64,000 bases of DNA from Komagataella phaffii GS115 (Eukaryota > Ascomycota > Pichiomycetes > Pichiales > Pichiaceae): NCBI RefSeq assembly GCF_000027005.1, contig NC_012966.1, positions 682,001 through 746,000 on the forward strand, in the 5' to 3' direction. Numbering within the stretch: the stretch's first letter is position 1; the number at the start of each line of letters is the position of its first letter. A model generated the notes under the pieces. The model saw nothing but the letters and a program-made list of their open reading frames with translations, was not told where the DNA came from and did not search any database. This document shows positions 38,301-47,340 of the stretch, piece by piece. The position numbers were made by a program, and so were the translations under genes.

Positions 38301-40298
38301 TATCAAATGCGTGACTTGAGGAACATTACTCAATACAGAAGGTGAAAGAGATGTTAGTTTTGCCTTTGTCAAGTCCAGATATCTCAATGATTCTAAGGTA
38401 CCGATAACGGAAAAGTGTGTTACTGGATTCAAATCCAATTGGAGTGTTCTGAGACTGGCAACCTTTGAGGTGTAAGATGTACAGAGGTTACCAGTTAAGT
38501 ACAAGTTTTGTAAATTGTCCAAAGTTCTCAAACAGCTCATATCTTCCAATTGATTGAACCGCAAGTCCAACGTTTTGATAGATTTAACTTCAACTATCGA
38601 GTCTGAAACCTTGCCCGCTAGCTTGTTACCTGAGAGCTTTAAGGTTACCAACTTAGTTAGGTTCTTAATTTCCACTGGTATGTTTGATATGGAGTTATAA
38701 GACAAATCTAACTCTGTGAGATTAGGCAGATCAAATATCTCTTGCGGTATAACTTTGATGTGGTTTGACGATAGGTTTAAATAACGAAGTAGGGCAAGTT
38801 CTCCAAAATTACTAGGCAGTTGAGTAATACGATTGTTCGAAATCTCCAAATTGGTGAGTGTAGATAATAGAGTAATGTCCTTGGGTATCTGTCTCAGGTA
38901 GTTAGTTTCAAGGTCCAGATTACGCAAGTTTGCAAATTGAAATATGTTTTTGTGTAGTGAGTGAGCTCTGTTTCCAGTGAATTTTAGGGTCTGCGTGTTT
39001 CGACAACCTTGAATAAAGTCTAATGGGATAAATATGGATGGGTTTTTGGACACATCTAGATAGATGATGTCTTCTGCCTGTTGATGAATTGTGTTTGGAA
39101 TTGTTCTCAAGTCTAGATTCTTTAAGTCAGCCCTCCCATAGCGGACGGATATCCTGGACTTTATGCTAGGGTTTAAACCTTTTTCCTCATTGTATTCGAA
39201 AATGAACTTGTATAAGTAGGTCATGTCAAGTTGTTTCCAATCATCCGGATCGGTGAATCCGCTCAAATTCAACAACCTTTCTTGAATCCGGAGGGGATGA
39301 TCATCCAACGATAAGACTTCGTGTAGCCCACCACATCTAAGCAATATTCTGTAATCTTCATTGGGATTAAGCCAATGGCCATTTTCTAGTCTCTTGATAA
39401 TCTGCCTAAAGTTCTCATTGATTGTCACATTAAGCGTCCTTCCATTATTATCCTTAAAAACTTTGAGCCTTCCTACCAAAGGTTGGTTATGGTAAAGATG
39501 GTGGTGTGGCTCTGAGACTTTTTTCTCTTCATTGGATGCATCACCTACAGTCATATCATGAGGATGCCCATGAACGGGACACTCAGTGTTTGGTTCATGA
39601 ATGCAATTGGGATCGATTGCTTCGGATTCGACATGATCTTTCTTCTTTCCAAATGAGCTTATTGACGATTGTTCAGATTCGGCGTCTGTGGACGATGTTG
39701 AAGATAATGTCAGACTTTTTTCCTGTTCTTTCATATTCGATGCTTTAACACTCCAACTCTGTGGCGGCTGCCAAGCTGACATGTGTGTTATATTCCCATT
39801 TGTAGGTATATCATCATCACTCAAGTTGTTGAGGTTGAATCCTGTGAATGACTTGGTCAGAGTATTATTATTAGCATCGTCCCCTTCATCATCACTGTCG
39901 TCTTTCCTTGATATAAAAGCTGATAGATCCTCGACAGATCCAGTGGGTGAAAGCGTAGTAGGCTCTTCAGTGGTAGACCTTCGTCTGGAGTCACCAACAG
40001 AGGGCGAAGGGGTCTGAAACACATTCTTCAAAGCAACCGCAGGATTGTGAATATGGATATGATGATGGGGTTCCATTTTTTCATCCTTCTTTTTGTGTAT
40101 TGGTCCAGGCACCAGAGAATAACGGTGGGATGCAACTGAAACTCTTCTGGGGTCATTATCATCTGTCTTGCTAGATGTACGTCTCAACTTACTCAAAATC
40201 CTTCGGGTCTTGGTGTATTTGGGGGTCAACGACTGTTTCCCTGGATGGTCTGGATCGTGTTGATTCCCCAACCCATTATCGGTGATTGACATAGGCAT
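35373..40298 (-). CDS. CYR1: Adenylate cyclase
   Basis: A 1641-residue fungal adenylate cyclase that makes cAMP for protein kinase A downstream of Ras and the glucose receptor. Domains in order: a disordered Ser/Thr-rich N-terminus; a Ras-association domain near 270-375; a leucine-rich repeat array of about 20 units (about 395-860) for Ras binding; a PP2C-like domain (about 945-1225); the class III cyclase core (about 1254-1440) with NVAMVFTDIKNSTKLW, carrying the metal Asp, and KTEGDAFMVAFPTP; and a C-terminal region expected to bind Srv2/CAP. The order is the standard fungal one, at a length below S. cerevisiae (2026) because the N-terminus is shorter. Confidence 0.96.
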   Translation of the reverse strand: MPMSITDNGLGNQHDPDHPGKQSLTPKYTKTRRILSKLRRTSSKTDDNDPRRVSVASHRYSLVPGPIHKKKDEKMEPHHHIHIHNPAVALKNVFQTPSPSVGDSRRRSTTEEPTTLSPTGSVEDLSAFISRKDDSDDEGDDANNNTLTKSFTGFNLNNLSDDDIPTNGNITHMSAWQPPQSWSVKASNMKEQEKSLTLSSTSSTDAESEQSSISSFGKKKDHVESEAIDPNCIHEPNTECPVHGHPHDMTVGDASNEEKKVSEPHHHLYHNQPLVGRLKVFKDNNGRTLNVTINENFRQIIKRLENGHWLNPNEDYRILLRCGGLHEVLSLDDHPLRIQERLLNLSGFTDPDDWKQLDMTYLYKFIFEYNEEKGLNPSIKSRISVRYGRADLKNLDLRTIPNTIHQQAEDIIYLDVSKNPSIFIPLDFIQGCRNTQTLKFTGNRAHSLHKNIFQFANLRNLDLETNYLRQIPKDITLLSTLTNLEISNNRITQLPSNFGELALLRYLNLSSNHIKVIPQEIFDLPNLTELDLSYNSISNIPVEIKNLTKLVTLKLSGNKLAGKVSDSIVEVKSIKTLDLRFNQLEDMSCLRTLDNLQNLYLTGNLCTSYTSKVASLRTLQLDLNPVTHFSVIGTLESLRYLDLTKAKLTSLSPSVLSNVPQVTHLILNHNHLSFLPKEISTLKKLKKLSVCNNNLTTLPDEISELQELTSLDLHLNNIKTLPITIWQLNLRELILSSNSLPDTPALTGENKLGNSLLILSLSHNRLRNRYLSNLINFKNLRSLNISYNGIYDLTNGSLGHLKNLTHLYLSGNELTILPDDLESLTNLTVLHLNGNRFQSLPYELSKIPRLSVLDVGSNILKYDISDSPRYWNWNMNKELKYLNFSGNKSLKISSTTSTSKDMGEKTTSKFGSLQDLCILGLVDVTWNDTIENSIKTRVRSTPSTFGGYGYGISDTLGRNSSLTTRDCVVEKFREKEDETLICLFDGKNNDVHVTKVLEEVFKNFLETQLDAIDSKMASGTPVDALRRAFLQCNQEINTLIDDPSTGNVDPSHFPGQTKEYLARSGGKTGCSGTVILIQGRKIHVANVGDTLSIKTTSTGEFDVLTQKHEPYEPSEYKRIRASGGFVTTEGKVNDVVDISRAFGFWNLVPTVNAAPKISQFELKATDGAIVLATKELWKLISMDLAFDIIRNDVNNPMIAAETLRDYAISYGCSGNITVIVISLRYKQMVANNQTTRDVLRQEYSNLIKLEDEIYPPVGNVAMVFTDIKNSTKLWETNPISMRTAIKLHNSIMRRQLKIVGGYEVKTEGDAFMVAFPTPTSALLWCFSVQKQLLHESWPEEIIKSPHCARVQDKYGNDLFRGLSVRMGIHWGSPVCEADLITRRMDYFGPMVNLASRVSGVADGGHIALSSQFIHEFEKLDESHEKLKSFTGERFGDQWKQTVAEAYGTDASYACQIESEFEQLEVDKWVFFVIGERKLKGLENPEKICLGYPGSLAERIDCTEQKMDKDEMVATQVVRDRDYGIMGIIAARDIWKLRRIAFRLEHILTVLQSGRVFNDTSSIITDQISMVMTSKLGDEDYFSLLEHVITRIENISNNLALRQETDIALGNDGRLTVLTNEEFMSALSACLHEFKRLKHWET

Positions 40299-40560
40299 GG
40301 GTTAGAGAAGAAAAGGCTTGATGCTGTCGCTTATCAGTTTTTGCCCGCCACGAAAATGCCCCGTGGTTTGGTGGAAACTCAATCCTGCGAGTATTAAAGC
40401 AATGTACAACCTTGAAGGGTACAAAAATAGACAGAAAAATTAATGAAAGTGACCAAAATGAGGTGATGGTTCAGTTAACTATGGTGCCTAACCAACAAGT
40501 CGAATGCAGTCTAATCTGGGGACTTGAGTGCAATTGACAGCCAAACAAAAATAGAAAAAA

Positions 40561-40634
40561 CGACCTCGGTGAGGGTTGAACTCACGATCTTGCGATTAAC
40601 AGTCGCACGCCTTAACCAACTTGGCCACGAAGTC
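40561..40634 (-). tRNA. tRNA-Asn (anticodon GTT)
   Basis: On the minus strand a 74-base cloverleaf folds fully. The acceptor stem GACTTCG pairs with CGAGGTC and is followed by a G discriminator. The D arm contains AGTTGGTTAAGGC, the anticodon loop is CTGTTAA, and the T arm is GAGTTCAACCCTC. The anticodon GTT reads Asn codons. There is no intron. A run of six T follows the 3' end on the transcribed strand (40555-40560), a Pol III terminator. Confidence 0.96.
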
Positions 40635-41773
40635 TTTTTGCGGAAGTGAAACATTTTAAGTTTGCCAGAATATTGTGGTGATACTCAATAGTCAGCAGGA
40701 ACTACATGTTGAAAATAGTGGTCTAAAGAGTAGCTATGCTTGGTAACGTGTGAAATGACCTTGGTCTACTACTAAGCTCAATGCGCTTTCAACCAATGAA
40801 AGATGGGAGTCTCTGAACAGCCAGATTAAGTTAGCTACAATGCTCGATGGTTGCAAGTCCCTCTTGTGTTCTTAGCATAACCAGATTTCTACGCACATGT
40901 GGTGGCAGCACGTGCTATTCAAGGTGACTAACTGTAAAGTGAAATTTTCCGTGGGTTTTGGTTTCTACATCAGGTGATGCATACAATTTTAGGTAGATCA
41001 TATATATATTTTTGTGACCCTATCTGGAAAGTCGAGACTACAGAAAGTGTGACAAACCTGCATACGATGTGCGGACATCTGGGATAAGATCAGCAGGTAT
41101 GAATGACAGCTGAGACAACAATTGTCAGATAGATGAATGCGATGAAGACCGATTTGGGCATATTCCGAAACAAATTTCCCTAAGTGGACTAATGGACGAC
41201 CCATGTCACGTAACCGATCGGAAATGTCAGCGGATTACAGGACCCTACAATAAAAGGAGTCATGCAGGTCTATGAATAGTATAATGCGTGGTATTGCAAT
41301 CATTGTTACCAGAGGCACAAACGACAAATTTCTAGTTCAGTTGAAGACCATGGGGTTCTCACACAGTTAAGATTTAACCCACGGCTCTTGTTAAGGAGCA
41401 AAAATAGACAGCTAACACTCTTGTAACCTAGACAATCAAAAGCGACTCGGTTCGGCCTTCTAATCACATTTCATTAATCACGCATGCACAAAAGTAGGCA
41501 ACTGCAGCTTAGAGTTGGACTCGAGCAAATCCCTCCACTCATCCTGTAATGACCCCAGATTGATTCTATTCATAGCATTGAGCATTGGTAGTGCGTCAAA
41601 GCTCGCTCAGAACCATCCTTGTAATCCTTCTTTTATAACTATTACTGAGGAAAAAGCCAATTTCGTACTCTCCACTGGAAAACTTCCAGCGAATGCAGAG
41701 GTCAAAACACCCGTAGATGAGCTTTTAAGCTGGCGATGAGGGAAGCTTTTCCATGGTTTGCTTATATTCTCTG
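40635..41773. other. Intergenic region right of tRNA-Asn
   Basis: More than 1.1 kb without a supported gene, at the start of the accessory island. The few open frames are short and lack coding character. I see no long terminal repeat that I could defend, no further tRNA and no tandem repeat. Confidence 0.4.
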
Positions 41774-41913
41774 CCAAGAAACACAAGCTGTAATGGATAC
41801 ATGCTTCACAGTATTGCGCAGGAACTATAACTCTAGCCTCAAAATAGATTTCATCAGGTCACAGTGAACGGTCAAACATTCCTGATTGGAAACACATCAA
41901 CGAGGTATAAATA
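41774..41913 (+). promoter_or_regulatory. Shared wall-protein promoter module, copy 1
   Basis: CCAAGAA at 41774, TAGCCTCAAAA at 41834 and TATAAATA at 41906. The 60-bp and 72-bp spacings match the modules before three paralogues downstream (starting 43620, 47157 and 49157). The TATA box is 54 bp from the ATG of the wall-protein gene. Confidence 0.6.
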
Positions 41914-41959
41914 TCTGGCTGTGATTGCCTTGTTTCGTCAACAGCTTTATCGAATCAAA

Positions 41960-42943
41960 ATGTTAACAACAATTCTTGCACTCGCTTTCTTTAGGGCTTT
42001 GGTGTTAGCTGACTCAGTGGAATTTTACATATATGTTTGGCAACCTGGCTTTGGTGTAGAAGATGCCTATTGGGGAGTTGATGAGTCTGGCCTGATTACT
42101 GCAGTTGGTCCCGGATACGTCTCTGACGACATACCTCAAGTTCTATTTGTTGTCACCACGGATGGTAAATTACAAGGAAACGGCCAACTAGTGGAAATAA
42201 CCCCACCATATGACTTCCTAACTCTGAGACAAAATAATACTGGTACCAGTGGCTTTTCGATTGACTATGATGACATCCCCACACTCCTACTAAACGGAGC
42301 AGCAATTGATCATGTATGGTCTTGTTTGAGTCCAGACGGTGACCATGGTTTCGTTATCAGTTCGGATTCACCAAATGCAAGTTGCAGCGGCTTTACCGTT
42401 AGGATTTCTTTACAACAGGAACCAGGACCATGCGAGGGTGACGAATGTACAGAACCTCCAGAACCTCCAGTGTGCTCTGATGACGATGACGAATGTACAG
42501 AACCTCCAGAACCTCCAGTGTGCTCTGATGACGATGACGAATGTACAGAACCTCCAGAACCTCCAGTGTGCTCTGATGACGATGACGAATGTACAGAACC
42601 TCCAGAACCTCCAGTGTGCCCTGATGACGACGATGAATGTCCAGAGCCACCAACTGACACAACTGATGAGACTCCAACCGAGACCCCAACCGAAACCCCA
42701 ACCGAAACTCCAACCGAAACTCCAACTGAGACCCCAACCGAAACTCCAACTGAGACTCCAACCGAGACTGCCTACCCACCAACTCTACCAACTGACACAA
42801 CTCTCACAACCGCTCCAACTTCAACTAGTAGCGAGGTCTCGACACCTTCTCCAAGCCCTTCTGTAGGAGATGCCAATGTCATTGTTAATACCCTTGGATT
42901 AACAGGACTGATTGCTGTAGTTGCCATGGTGTTATTGGCTTGA
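41960..42943 (+). CDS. GPI-type cell-wall protein with Cys/Pro/Asp and PTET repeats (array member 1)
   Basis: A 327-residue secretory protein. Residues 1-19 (MLTTILALAFFRALVLADS) are a signal peptide. A head of about 130 residues shares with its four neighbours the pattern G-rich strand, YWGVD, GFS-x6-P-x-LLLNGA, WSC...C. Then come four 16-residue repeats (ECTEPPEPPVCSDDDD), eight PTET repeats, a Ser/Thr stretch and a hydrophobic C-terminus (NTLGLTGLIAVVAMVLLA) after GDAN, a GPI signal. The head loosely resembles S. cerevisiae Cwp1, so a structural mannoprotein is likely; the exact family is inference. The upstream in-frame ATG at 41864 precedes the TATA box, so ATG 41960 is used. Confidence 0.78.
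   Translation: MLTTILALAFFRALVLADSVEFYIYVWQPGFGVEDAYWGVDESGLITAVGPGYVSDDIPQVLFVVTTDGKLQGNGQLVEITPPYDFLTLRQNNTGTSGFSIDYDDIPTLLLNGAAIDHVWSCLSPDGDHGFVISSDSPNASCSGFTVRISLQQEPGPCEGDECTEPPEPPVCSDDDDECTEPPEPPVCSDDDDECTEPPEPPVCSDDDDECTEPPEPPVCPDDDDECPEPPTDTTDETPTETPTETPTETPTETPTETPTETPTETPTETAYPPTLPTDTTLTTAPTSTSSEVSTPSPSPSVGDANVIVNTLGLTGLIAVVAMVLLA
42443..42634 (+). repeat. Four 48-bp repeats encoding a Cys/Pro/Asp unit
   Basis: Four almost identical 48-bp units starting at 42443, 42491, 42539 and 42587 encode ECTEPPEPPVCSDDDD; the last has Pro for Ser. Near-identity at silent positions points to recent expansion by slippage or unequal exchange. Confidence 0.9.
42674..42769 (+). repeat. Eight 12-bp repeats encoding PTET
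   Basis: A 96-bp run of 12-bp units (CCAACYGARACY) directly after the Cys repeats, encoding Pro-Thr-Glu-Thr eight times, a likely O-mannosylated rod. Confidence 0.88.
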
Positions 42944-43619
42944 GTGGTCATCCAAGTGTCAACGATTCACACAATCTTCTTTCAATTGTCCCTAATCCAG
43001 TAATTTTTTATTCTATTTTTCTTTTTAATTCTCGACAGGTTTACTTATTTCTTGAACCTATCACTCAGGTACGGCTCAGCCCTTTCGTTAGCCTAAGAAA
43101 TTAGAATCAATTCTATTTCGAGAATAGGCAATTACACAACTCTTGTCTCCAAATCAGTACAGTGATATGGTGGAACGGTGTGGCTGTAAGATGCGCATAT
43201 CTAAGGTTTATTGAATATTAATAGAACTCAGAAAACAGTTATCGCTTAGAGTCTGGCCCAAGAATGTTCCCCTGGCATCATCAATAAGAGAAGCATTCCA
43301 AAAATAAAACTGCTTAAAATAGTCTCCAAGCCCCTAAAGACCCTGGCGTGGTCGCGCTGCGAAAGTTGCATGACAGGTGCAGTTATGGTTGGTACAGATC
43401 AACATGTGCCAGAATCCTACCGGGTTCCAACGTATGAAATATCCAAAAATGAGACCGGTGAAAACTAATGGTTGATATAGAAAAAAAGACCCAACACCAA
43501 TTATTTTATTAGACAATTCGTCTATTGCTTCTCTCCGAGTGCTTGCCCAAAAGATTGAATAGAGAGATCTGCGGTTGACTCGTAGTCCGCTTGGCTTCGA
43601 CAATTCATCAGATTTGGTG
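42944..43619. other. Intergenic region between array members 1 and 2
   Basis: No convincing gene. A 100-codon open frame on the minus strand (43334-43636) has an ATG but no recognisable domain, and it overlaps the promoter module of the next gene, so I do not call it. Confidence 0.4.
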
Positions 43620-43756
43620 CCAAGAACGGGGATCATACATTTTTATAAAGACGAAAATAGCACGCAGATTACTTCCTTAGCCTCGAACGAGTACCTTTCC
43701 AGGCGTAATGACCGCCACAAGTTCATGATTATGATTCCCGATGACAGTGTATAAAT
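43620..43756 (+). promoter_or_regulatory. Shared wall-protein promoter module, copy 2
   Basis: CCAAGAA at 43620, TAGCCTCGAA at 43678 and TATAAAT at 43750, with spacings of 58 and 72 bp. The rest of this promoter is not obviously similar to the others, so these elements stand out. Confidence 0.55.
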
Positions 43757-43817
43757 TGACAAGAATAATTCTCTGATTCCGTTTATTCAAATCAACAGTA
43801 TCTGTCTGTTTATCAAT

Positions 43818-45182
43818 ATGTTTAAAAAATTACTTCCCCTAGCTCTCTTCAAAGCAATAGTTTTGGCCGATTCCACCTCTTTTACCATCAACTTTGGACC
43901 TGGTGAAGGTCATAGTGGTACTCCTTTGGGTGTTAACGATGCTGGCGTCATCATTCCGAGCACCACTGGAGTTCGATTTTATGTCAATGATGACAGTCAA
44001 CTGAAGGTTGACAACCACGAGCTGCAGGCGGCCTCACCATTAGATCTCCTGTCCTTGATTAATAGCGGTGCTGAAACCAAAGGGTTTTCTCTAGTTACCG
44101 ACCCACCGGCCCTTTTGCTTAACGACGCGACCCCTAGTCTATGGATTTGTGAATCAAGTGACGTTTCTCGAATTGCAATCAGTATAGATTCACCAGCTGA
44201 TGGCTGTATTCCATACTCCATCAAGCCTAAACTCGAGGCAAACGTCCGCAAAGGTGGTTTGTTTGCCAGAGATGATGATCTCACTGACAGCGATGGCGTT
44301 GACACTGATACAGAAGATGATTTGACTGACAACGATGGTGTCGATACCGATACAGAAGATGATTTGACTGATAACGATGGTATCGATACTGATACGGACG
44401 ATGACTTGACCGACAATGATGGTATCGATACTGATACAGAAGGCGACTTAACTGATAACGATGGTGTTGACACCGACACAAATGATGATTGGACTGACAA
44501 CGATGGTGTTGATACTGACACTGATGATGATTGGACTGACAATGATGGTATCGATACCGACACTGATAGTGATGATGACCAAAGTCTAGCTGGGCCTGTC
44601 AACCCACCAACGAGTGCAACTCTCGCAACCACTTCTACGTCCTCAACAAGCGCTACTTTCACAAGTCTGACAACTGGAGGTGATTTGACTGACTCTGATC
44701 CTGATAGCTGGACTGACAATGATGGTGTTGATACTGACACAGATGATGATTGGACTGACAATGATGGTATTAATACTGACACTGACACTGATAGTGACGA
44801 TGACCAAAGTCTAAGTGGGCCAACCAACCCACCAACGAGCACAACTCTCGCAACTACTGCTACCTCCTCAACGAGCACCACTTCTGCAAGTGCTCTGGCC
44901 ACTGGAGGTGATCTGACTGACTCTGATACTGATAGCTGGACTGACAATGATGGTATCGATACTGACACTGACAGTGACACTGATAGTGACGATGACCAAA
45001 GTCAAAGTGGACCAGGAAATTCACCAACGGGTGCAACTCTTGCAACTACTGCTACTACGTCCGCAACTAGCACCGTTTCAAATGGTCAAGTAACATCCTC
45101 AGATAATGGGGCCAATCATTTCGCTGGTGCAGTTGGATTATCAGGAGCAGCCGGTGGAGTTATTCTAGCTTTACTGATTTGA
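43818..45182 (+). CDS. GPI-type cell-wall protein with acidic DxDG repeats (array member 2)
   Basis: A 454-residue protein with a signal peptide (MFKKLLPLALFKAIVLADS), a head of about 130 residues of the array family (LGVNDAGVIIPSTTGVRF; GFSLVTDPPALLLNDATPSLWIC; DSPADGC), and a KGGLFARDD junction. A long acidic stalk has seven 14-residue units DDLTDNDGVDTDTE, followed by three larger repeats in which the unit alternates with a Ser/Thr segment. It ends NHFAGAVGLSGAAGGVILALLI, a GPI signal. The DxDGxDxD pattern resembles calcium-binding loops of thrombospondin type 3 and dockerin repeats. This is similarity of pattern, not proof of binding. Net charge of the stalk is extremely negative. Confidence 0.8.
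   Translation: MFKKLLPLALFKAIVLADSTSFTINFGPGEGHSGTPLGVNDAGVIIPSTTGVRFYVNDDSQLKVDNHELQAASPLDLLSLINSGAETKGFSLVTDPPALLLNDATPSLWICESSDVSRIAISIDSPADGCIPYSIKPKLEANVRKGGLFARDDDLTDSDGVDTDTEDDLTDNDGVDTDTEDDLTDNDGIDTDTDDDLTDNDGIDTDTEGDLTDNDGVDTDTNDDWTDNDGVDTDTDDDWTDNDGIDTDTDSDDDQSLAGPVNPPTSATLATTSTSSTSATFTSLTTGGDLTDSDPDSWTDNDGVDTDTDDDWTDNDGINTDTDTDSDDDQSLSGPTNPPTSTTLATTATSSTSTTSASALATGGDLTDSDTDSWTDNDGIDTDTDSDTDSDDDQSQSGPGNSPTGATLATTATTSATSTVSNGQVTSSDNGANHFAGAVGLSGAAGGVILALLI
44274..44567 (+). repeat. Seven 42-bp repeats encoding an Asp-rich unit
   Basis: Seven in-frame 42-bp units from 44274 encode variants of DDLTDNDGVDTDTE. Further copies continue to about 44998 inside a higher-order repeat of roughly 195-225 bp that also contains a Ser/Thr block beginning DDDQSL. 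Confidence 0.9.
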
Positions 45183-45982
45183 TCAAGAATTAGTTGCCTA
45201 TTGCTGATCCTGTTTAGTTATTTTCTTAGTATTTCCTCTTTTTCTTCTTCTTTGCTTTGTTTGTTTACTTTAAAAAAATCATTTCCAACTCCTGTCTTCG
45301 TAGTACTTTGCACCAAGCTATCATGATGAAACTTAGAATTATTGGGGATAACTAACTTCTTCGTAATTTGGTCTCTTTCAAACTCCGAAGACATTTCAGT
45401 CTGAAAGATCATGCTTTCCCATGCGTCCGAAATATTAATAGATCTTAGATTGTGGATGTTCAATTAATTCAATTCAGGAGGGTTCTAAATTTTGATAGGG
45501 ATGTTAAGCACTAAGCCTTCAGGCTCCAAAAATAACACAGCTTGGCATCGATCTTGATGACCCTGAAGATGTTATTTCGCGAATGCATCAGCTGCATTAC
45601 AGCAACGTATCTTAACGGATAAGAGATGGAGAGGCACCTTCGACACAATTGAAACTAGTGAAAAGGCAGTGTGAGCAAGTAAGCCGGAGTGGTCAAGTAT
45701 TTTTAAGCAAAGTATACTTAATGGCACTTCAATGTTCCAAAAAGATAGATTTTTTTATGAGGGACTCCAAAACGAACGAGATTCAGATCTAAGCAATAGC
45801 TTGGTTGATTTGCCAAGAGGATGCTGTAGTGTTCGCACCCACACCATATATTTCAATCTGGACAAGAATAGAACTAACTGCTTGCTACCATCGTTGACAA
45901 TTGGAAGACATATAAAAGCCACATGTTGCACCGTCACTTCTCGTTTCTTCACTCAACGGTTTATTCCCCTTTTTAAGTTGAA
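45183..45982. other. Intergenic region between array members 2 and 3
   Basis: An 800-bp stretch with no supported gene. It holds the promoter of member 3: TATAAAAG at 45911 and a CCAAGAGG at 45813. The TAGCCTC element found at the fixed 72-bp distance in the other four promoters is absent here. Confidence 0.45.
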
Positions 45983-46618
45983 ATGTATAGAAAATTGCTT
46001 CCCCTTGCTTTGCTCAGTGTTCCAGTCTTCGCCGATGACGATGACTCATTACCTTTTGTTATTGTTAACTCCGCGTCAGGAGAAACCCATGATGGAACTT
46101 ACTGGGGTGTGAATAACGCCGGAGCAGTCGTTCCAAGCTCCACTGGAGTGCGATTTGTGGTCAACGACGACGGTGAGTTGGAAGGTAATGACGAGGAAGT
46201 TGAAGTGACCTCAAACGGGTTTTTGACCTTAAGAGATGACAATGATGAAAATGAGGGGTTTTCTCTCACAGATGATGATCCACCGGTTTTGCTGTTAAAT
46301 CGTCAAACTCCTACCGTGTGGATATGTGGATCTGATGATGACGCCCGTATTGCTCTGGGTTCACAATCGCCACAAGATGATTGTGTAGAGTACTCCATTG
46401 AAGTTCAGCTGCAAAGTGGTTCAAGAAGCGGGTCCAGCACAAGAACAAGCAGTAGAACAACTGGAACCAGTGCAACCAGTGCAACCAGTGCAACCAGTGG
46501 AACCAGTGCAACAGGGACGACTACTGGAAGCACCTCGACAGCTACTGATGGAGCCCACAAGCTTGTTGGCGGGCTGTCTGGATTGGCTGGTGGTGTTGCC
46601 ATTGCCCTATTGATCTAG
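45983..46618 (+). CDS. Short GPI-type cell-wall protein (array member 3)
   Basis: A 211-residue member of the array family and the one with almost no stalk. Signal peptide MYRKLLPLALLSVPVFADD; head with YWGVNNAGAVVPSSTGVRFVVNDDGELEGN in its first half, then GFSLTDDDPPVLLLNRQTPTVWIC and the second conserved Cys in DDC. A Ser/Thr stretch of about 45 residues follows with several SAT triplets, then the GPI tail GGLSGLAGGVAIALLI. The head is unusually acidic, with many Asp. Because it is so compact it shows the basic family plan best: head, short Ser/Thr linker and anchor. Its promoter lacks the TAGCCTC element. Confidence 0.8.
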   Translation: MYRKLLPLALLSVPVFADDDDSLPFVIVNSASGETHDGTYWGVNNAGAVVPSSTGVRFVVNDDGELEGNDEEVEVTSNGFLTLRDDNDENEGFSLTDDDPPVLLLNRQTPTVWICGSDDDARIALGSQSPQDDCVEYSIEVQLQSGSRSGSSTRTSSRTTGTSATSATSATSGTSATGTTTGSTSTATDGAHKLVGGLSGLAGGVAIALLI

Positions 46619-47156
46619 CTGGCTCCCTGATCTCCCAGGAGCGATCCCACAGATCCTTGTTTTGTTTGTTTTGGCTTAGTAGGTTACTTAGGGAACACTG
46701 ATTTACTAACATTGTGTGTAATAGGCAAGTCAATGCCAATGGAACAATTGCATCCTGAGCCAGTTGTCCTTCTTGTTTGTCAGGGGAACCTGTATGCAAA
46801 GCCTGTAACATAGATCAACCGCGAACTAGATCTCTGACTTGAACTGAAACAAGGACATTCCAGCTGTCATCGAAAAATAGCACCACTGGCAAGTCGGTTA
46901 TTTTTTGAGTGTCCGCGAATGTATTGTTGCATAAGCTTCCTGTACATACAGAACAATTGTGTGGAGCTATTAGCCAAATTTTTCATGCATGTTCGAGATC
47001 ATCGGCTGTCAAGAAAACCCTTTACGAATAACTCTGGCAAACGAACTGGCACTGGCCAACTTGTGATGACAGCTATTCTCGGCAATCCGTTACTCTTGCT
47101 ACAGTGGTCAATATGGTGGAGACGATTTCGCTTGATTTTGTAGAACACTCTGCTCG
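46619..47156. other. Intergenic region between array members 3 and 4
   Basis: No supported gene. From about 46730 the sequence is homologous to that from about 48710, the left part of the 2-kb tandem duplication. Confidence 0.5.
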
Positions 47157-47298
47157 CCAAGAAAGATGACTATAAATACATACATGCATCAATTGAAGTG
47201 CACACCATTTCCCGCTTCTAGCCTCAAAAGACCCCATCATGCCATGATGAAAAATCAGCCATAGTCAATTAGCTTCTTTACCGAGAAACGTATAAATA
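47157..47298 (+). promoter_or_regulatory. Shared wall-protein promoter module, copy 3
   Basis: CCAAGAAA at 47157, TAGCCTCAAAA at 47219 and TATAAATA at 47291, spacings 62 and 72 bp. The TATA box is 50 bp from the chosen ATG. Confidence 0.6.
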
Positions 47299-47340
47299 GC
47301 CATGTGCCACGTCTTGGGGCAGTTTATTTTATTTATGACA

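Noticed and set aside
40707..41118. Possible LTR beside tRNA-Asn (TGTTG ... CAACA)
   Set aside because: The ends have the right letters, but the flanks show no target-site duplication and there is no internal retrotransposon sequence or second copy in the window.
42443..42769. CRISPR-like regular repeats
   Set aside because: The repeats are directly adjacent, in frame and without spacers in a eukaryotic wall-protein gene; they are coding repeats.
42310..42866. Opposite-frame and shifted-frame ORFs across the Cys/Pro/Asp and PTET repeats
   Set aside because: In-frame repeats with period divisible by three keep other frames open; similar shadows occur over the repeats of members 2, 4 and 5 and the flocculin gene.
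43334..43636. 100-codon minus-strand frame between array members 1 and 2
   Set aside because: No family resemblance, and it covers the promoter module of the next gene.
47302..47340. Upstream in-frame ATG of array member 4
   Set aside because: It lies only four bases after the TATA box, and the homologous ATG in unit B (49301) leads to a stop after 11 codons, so the signal-peptide ATG is preferred.
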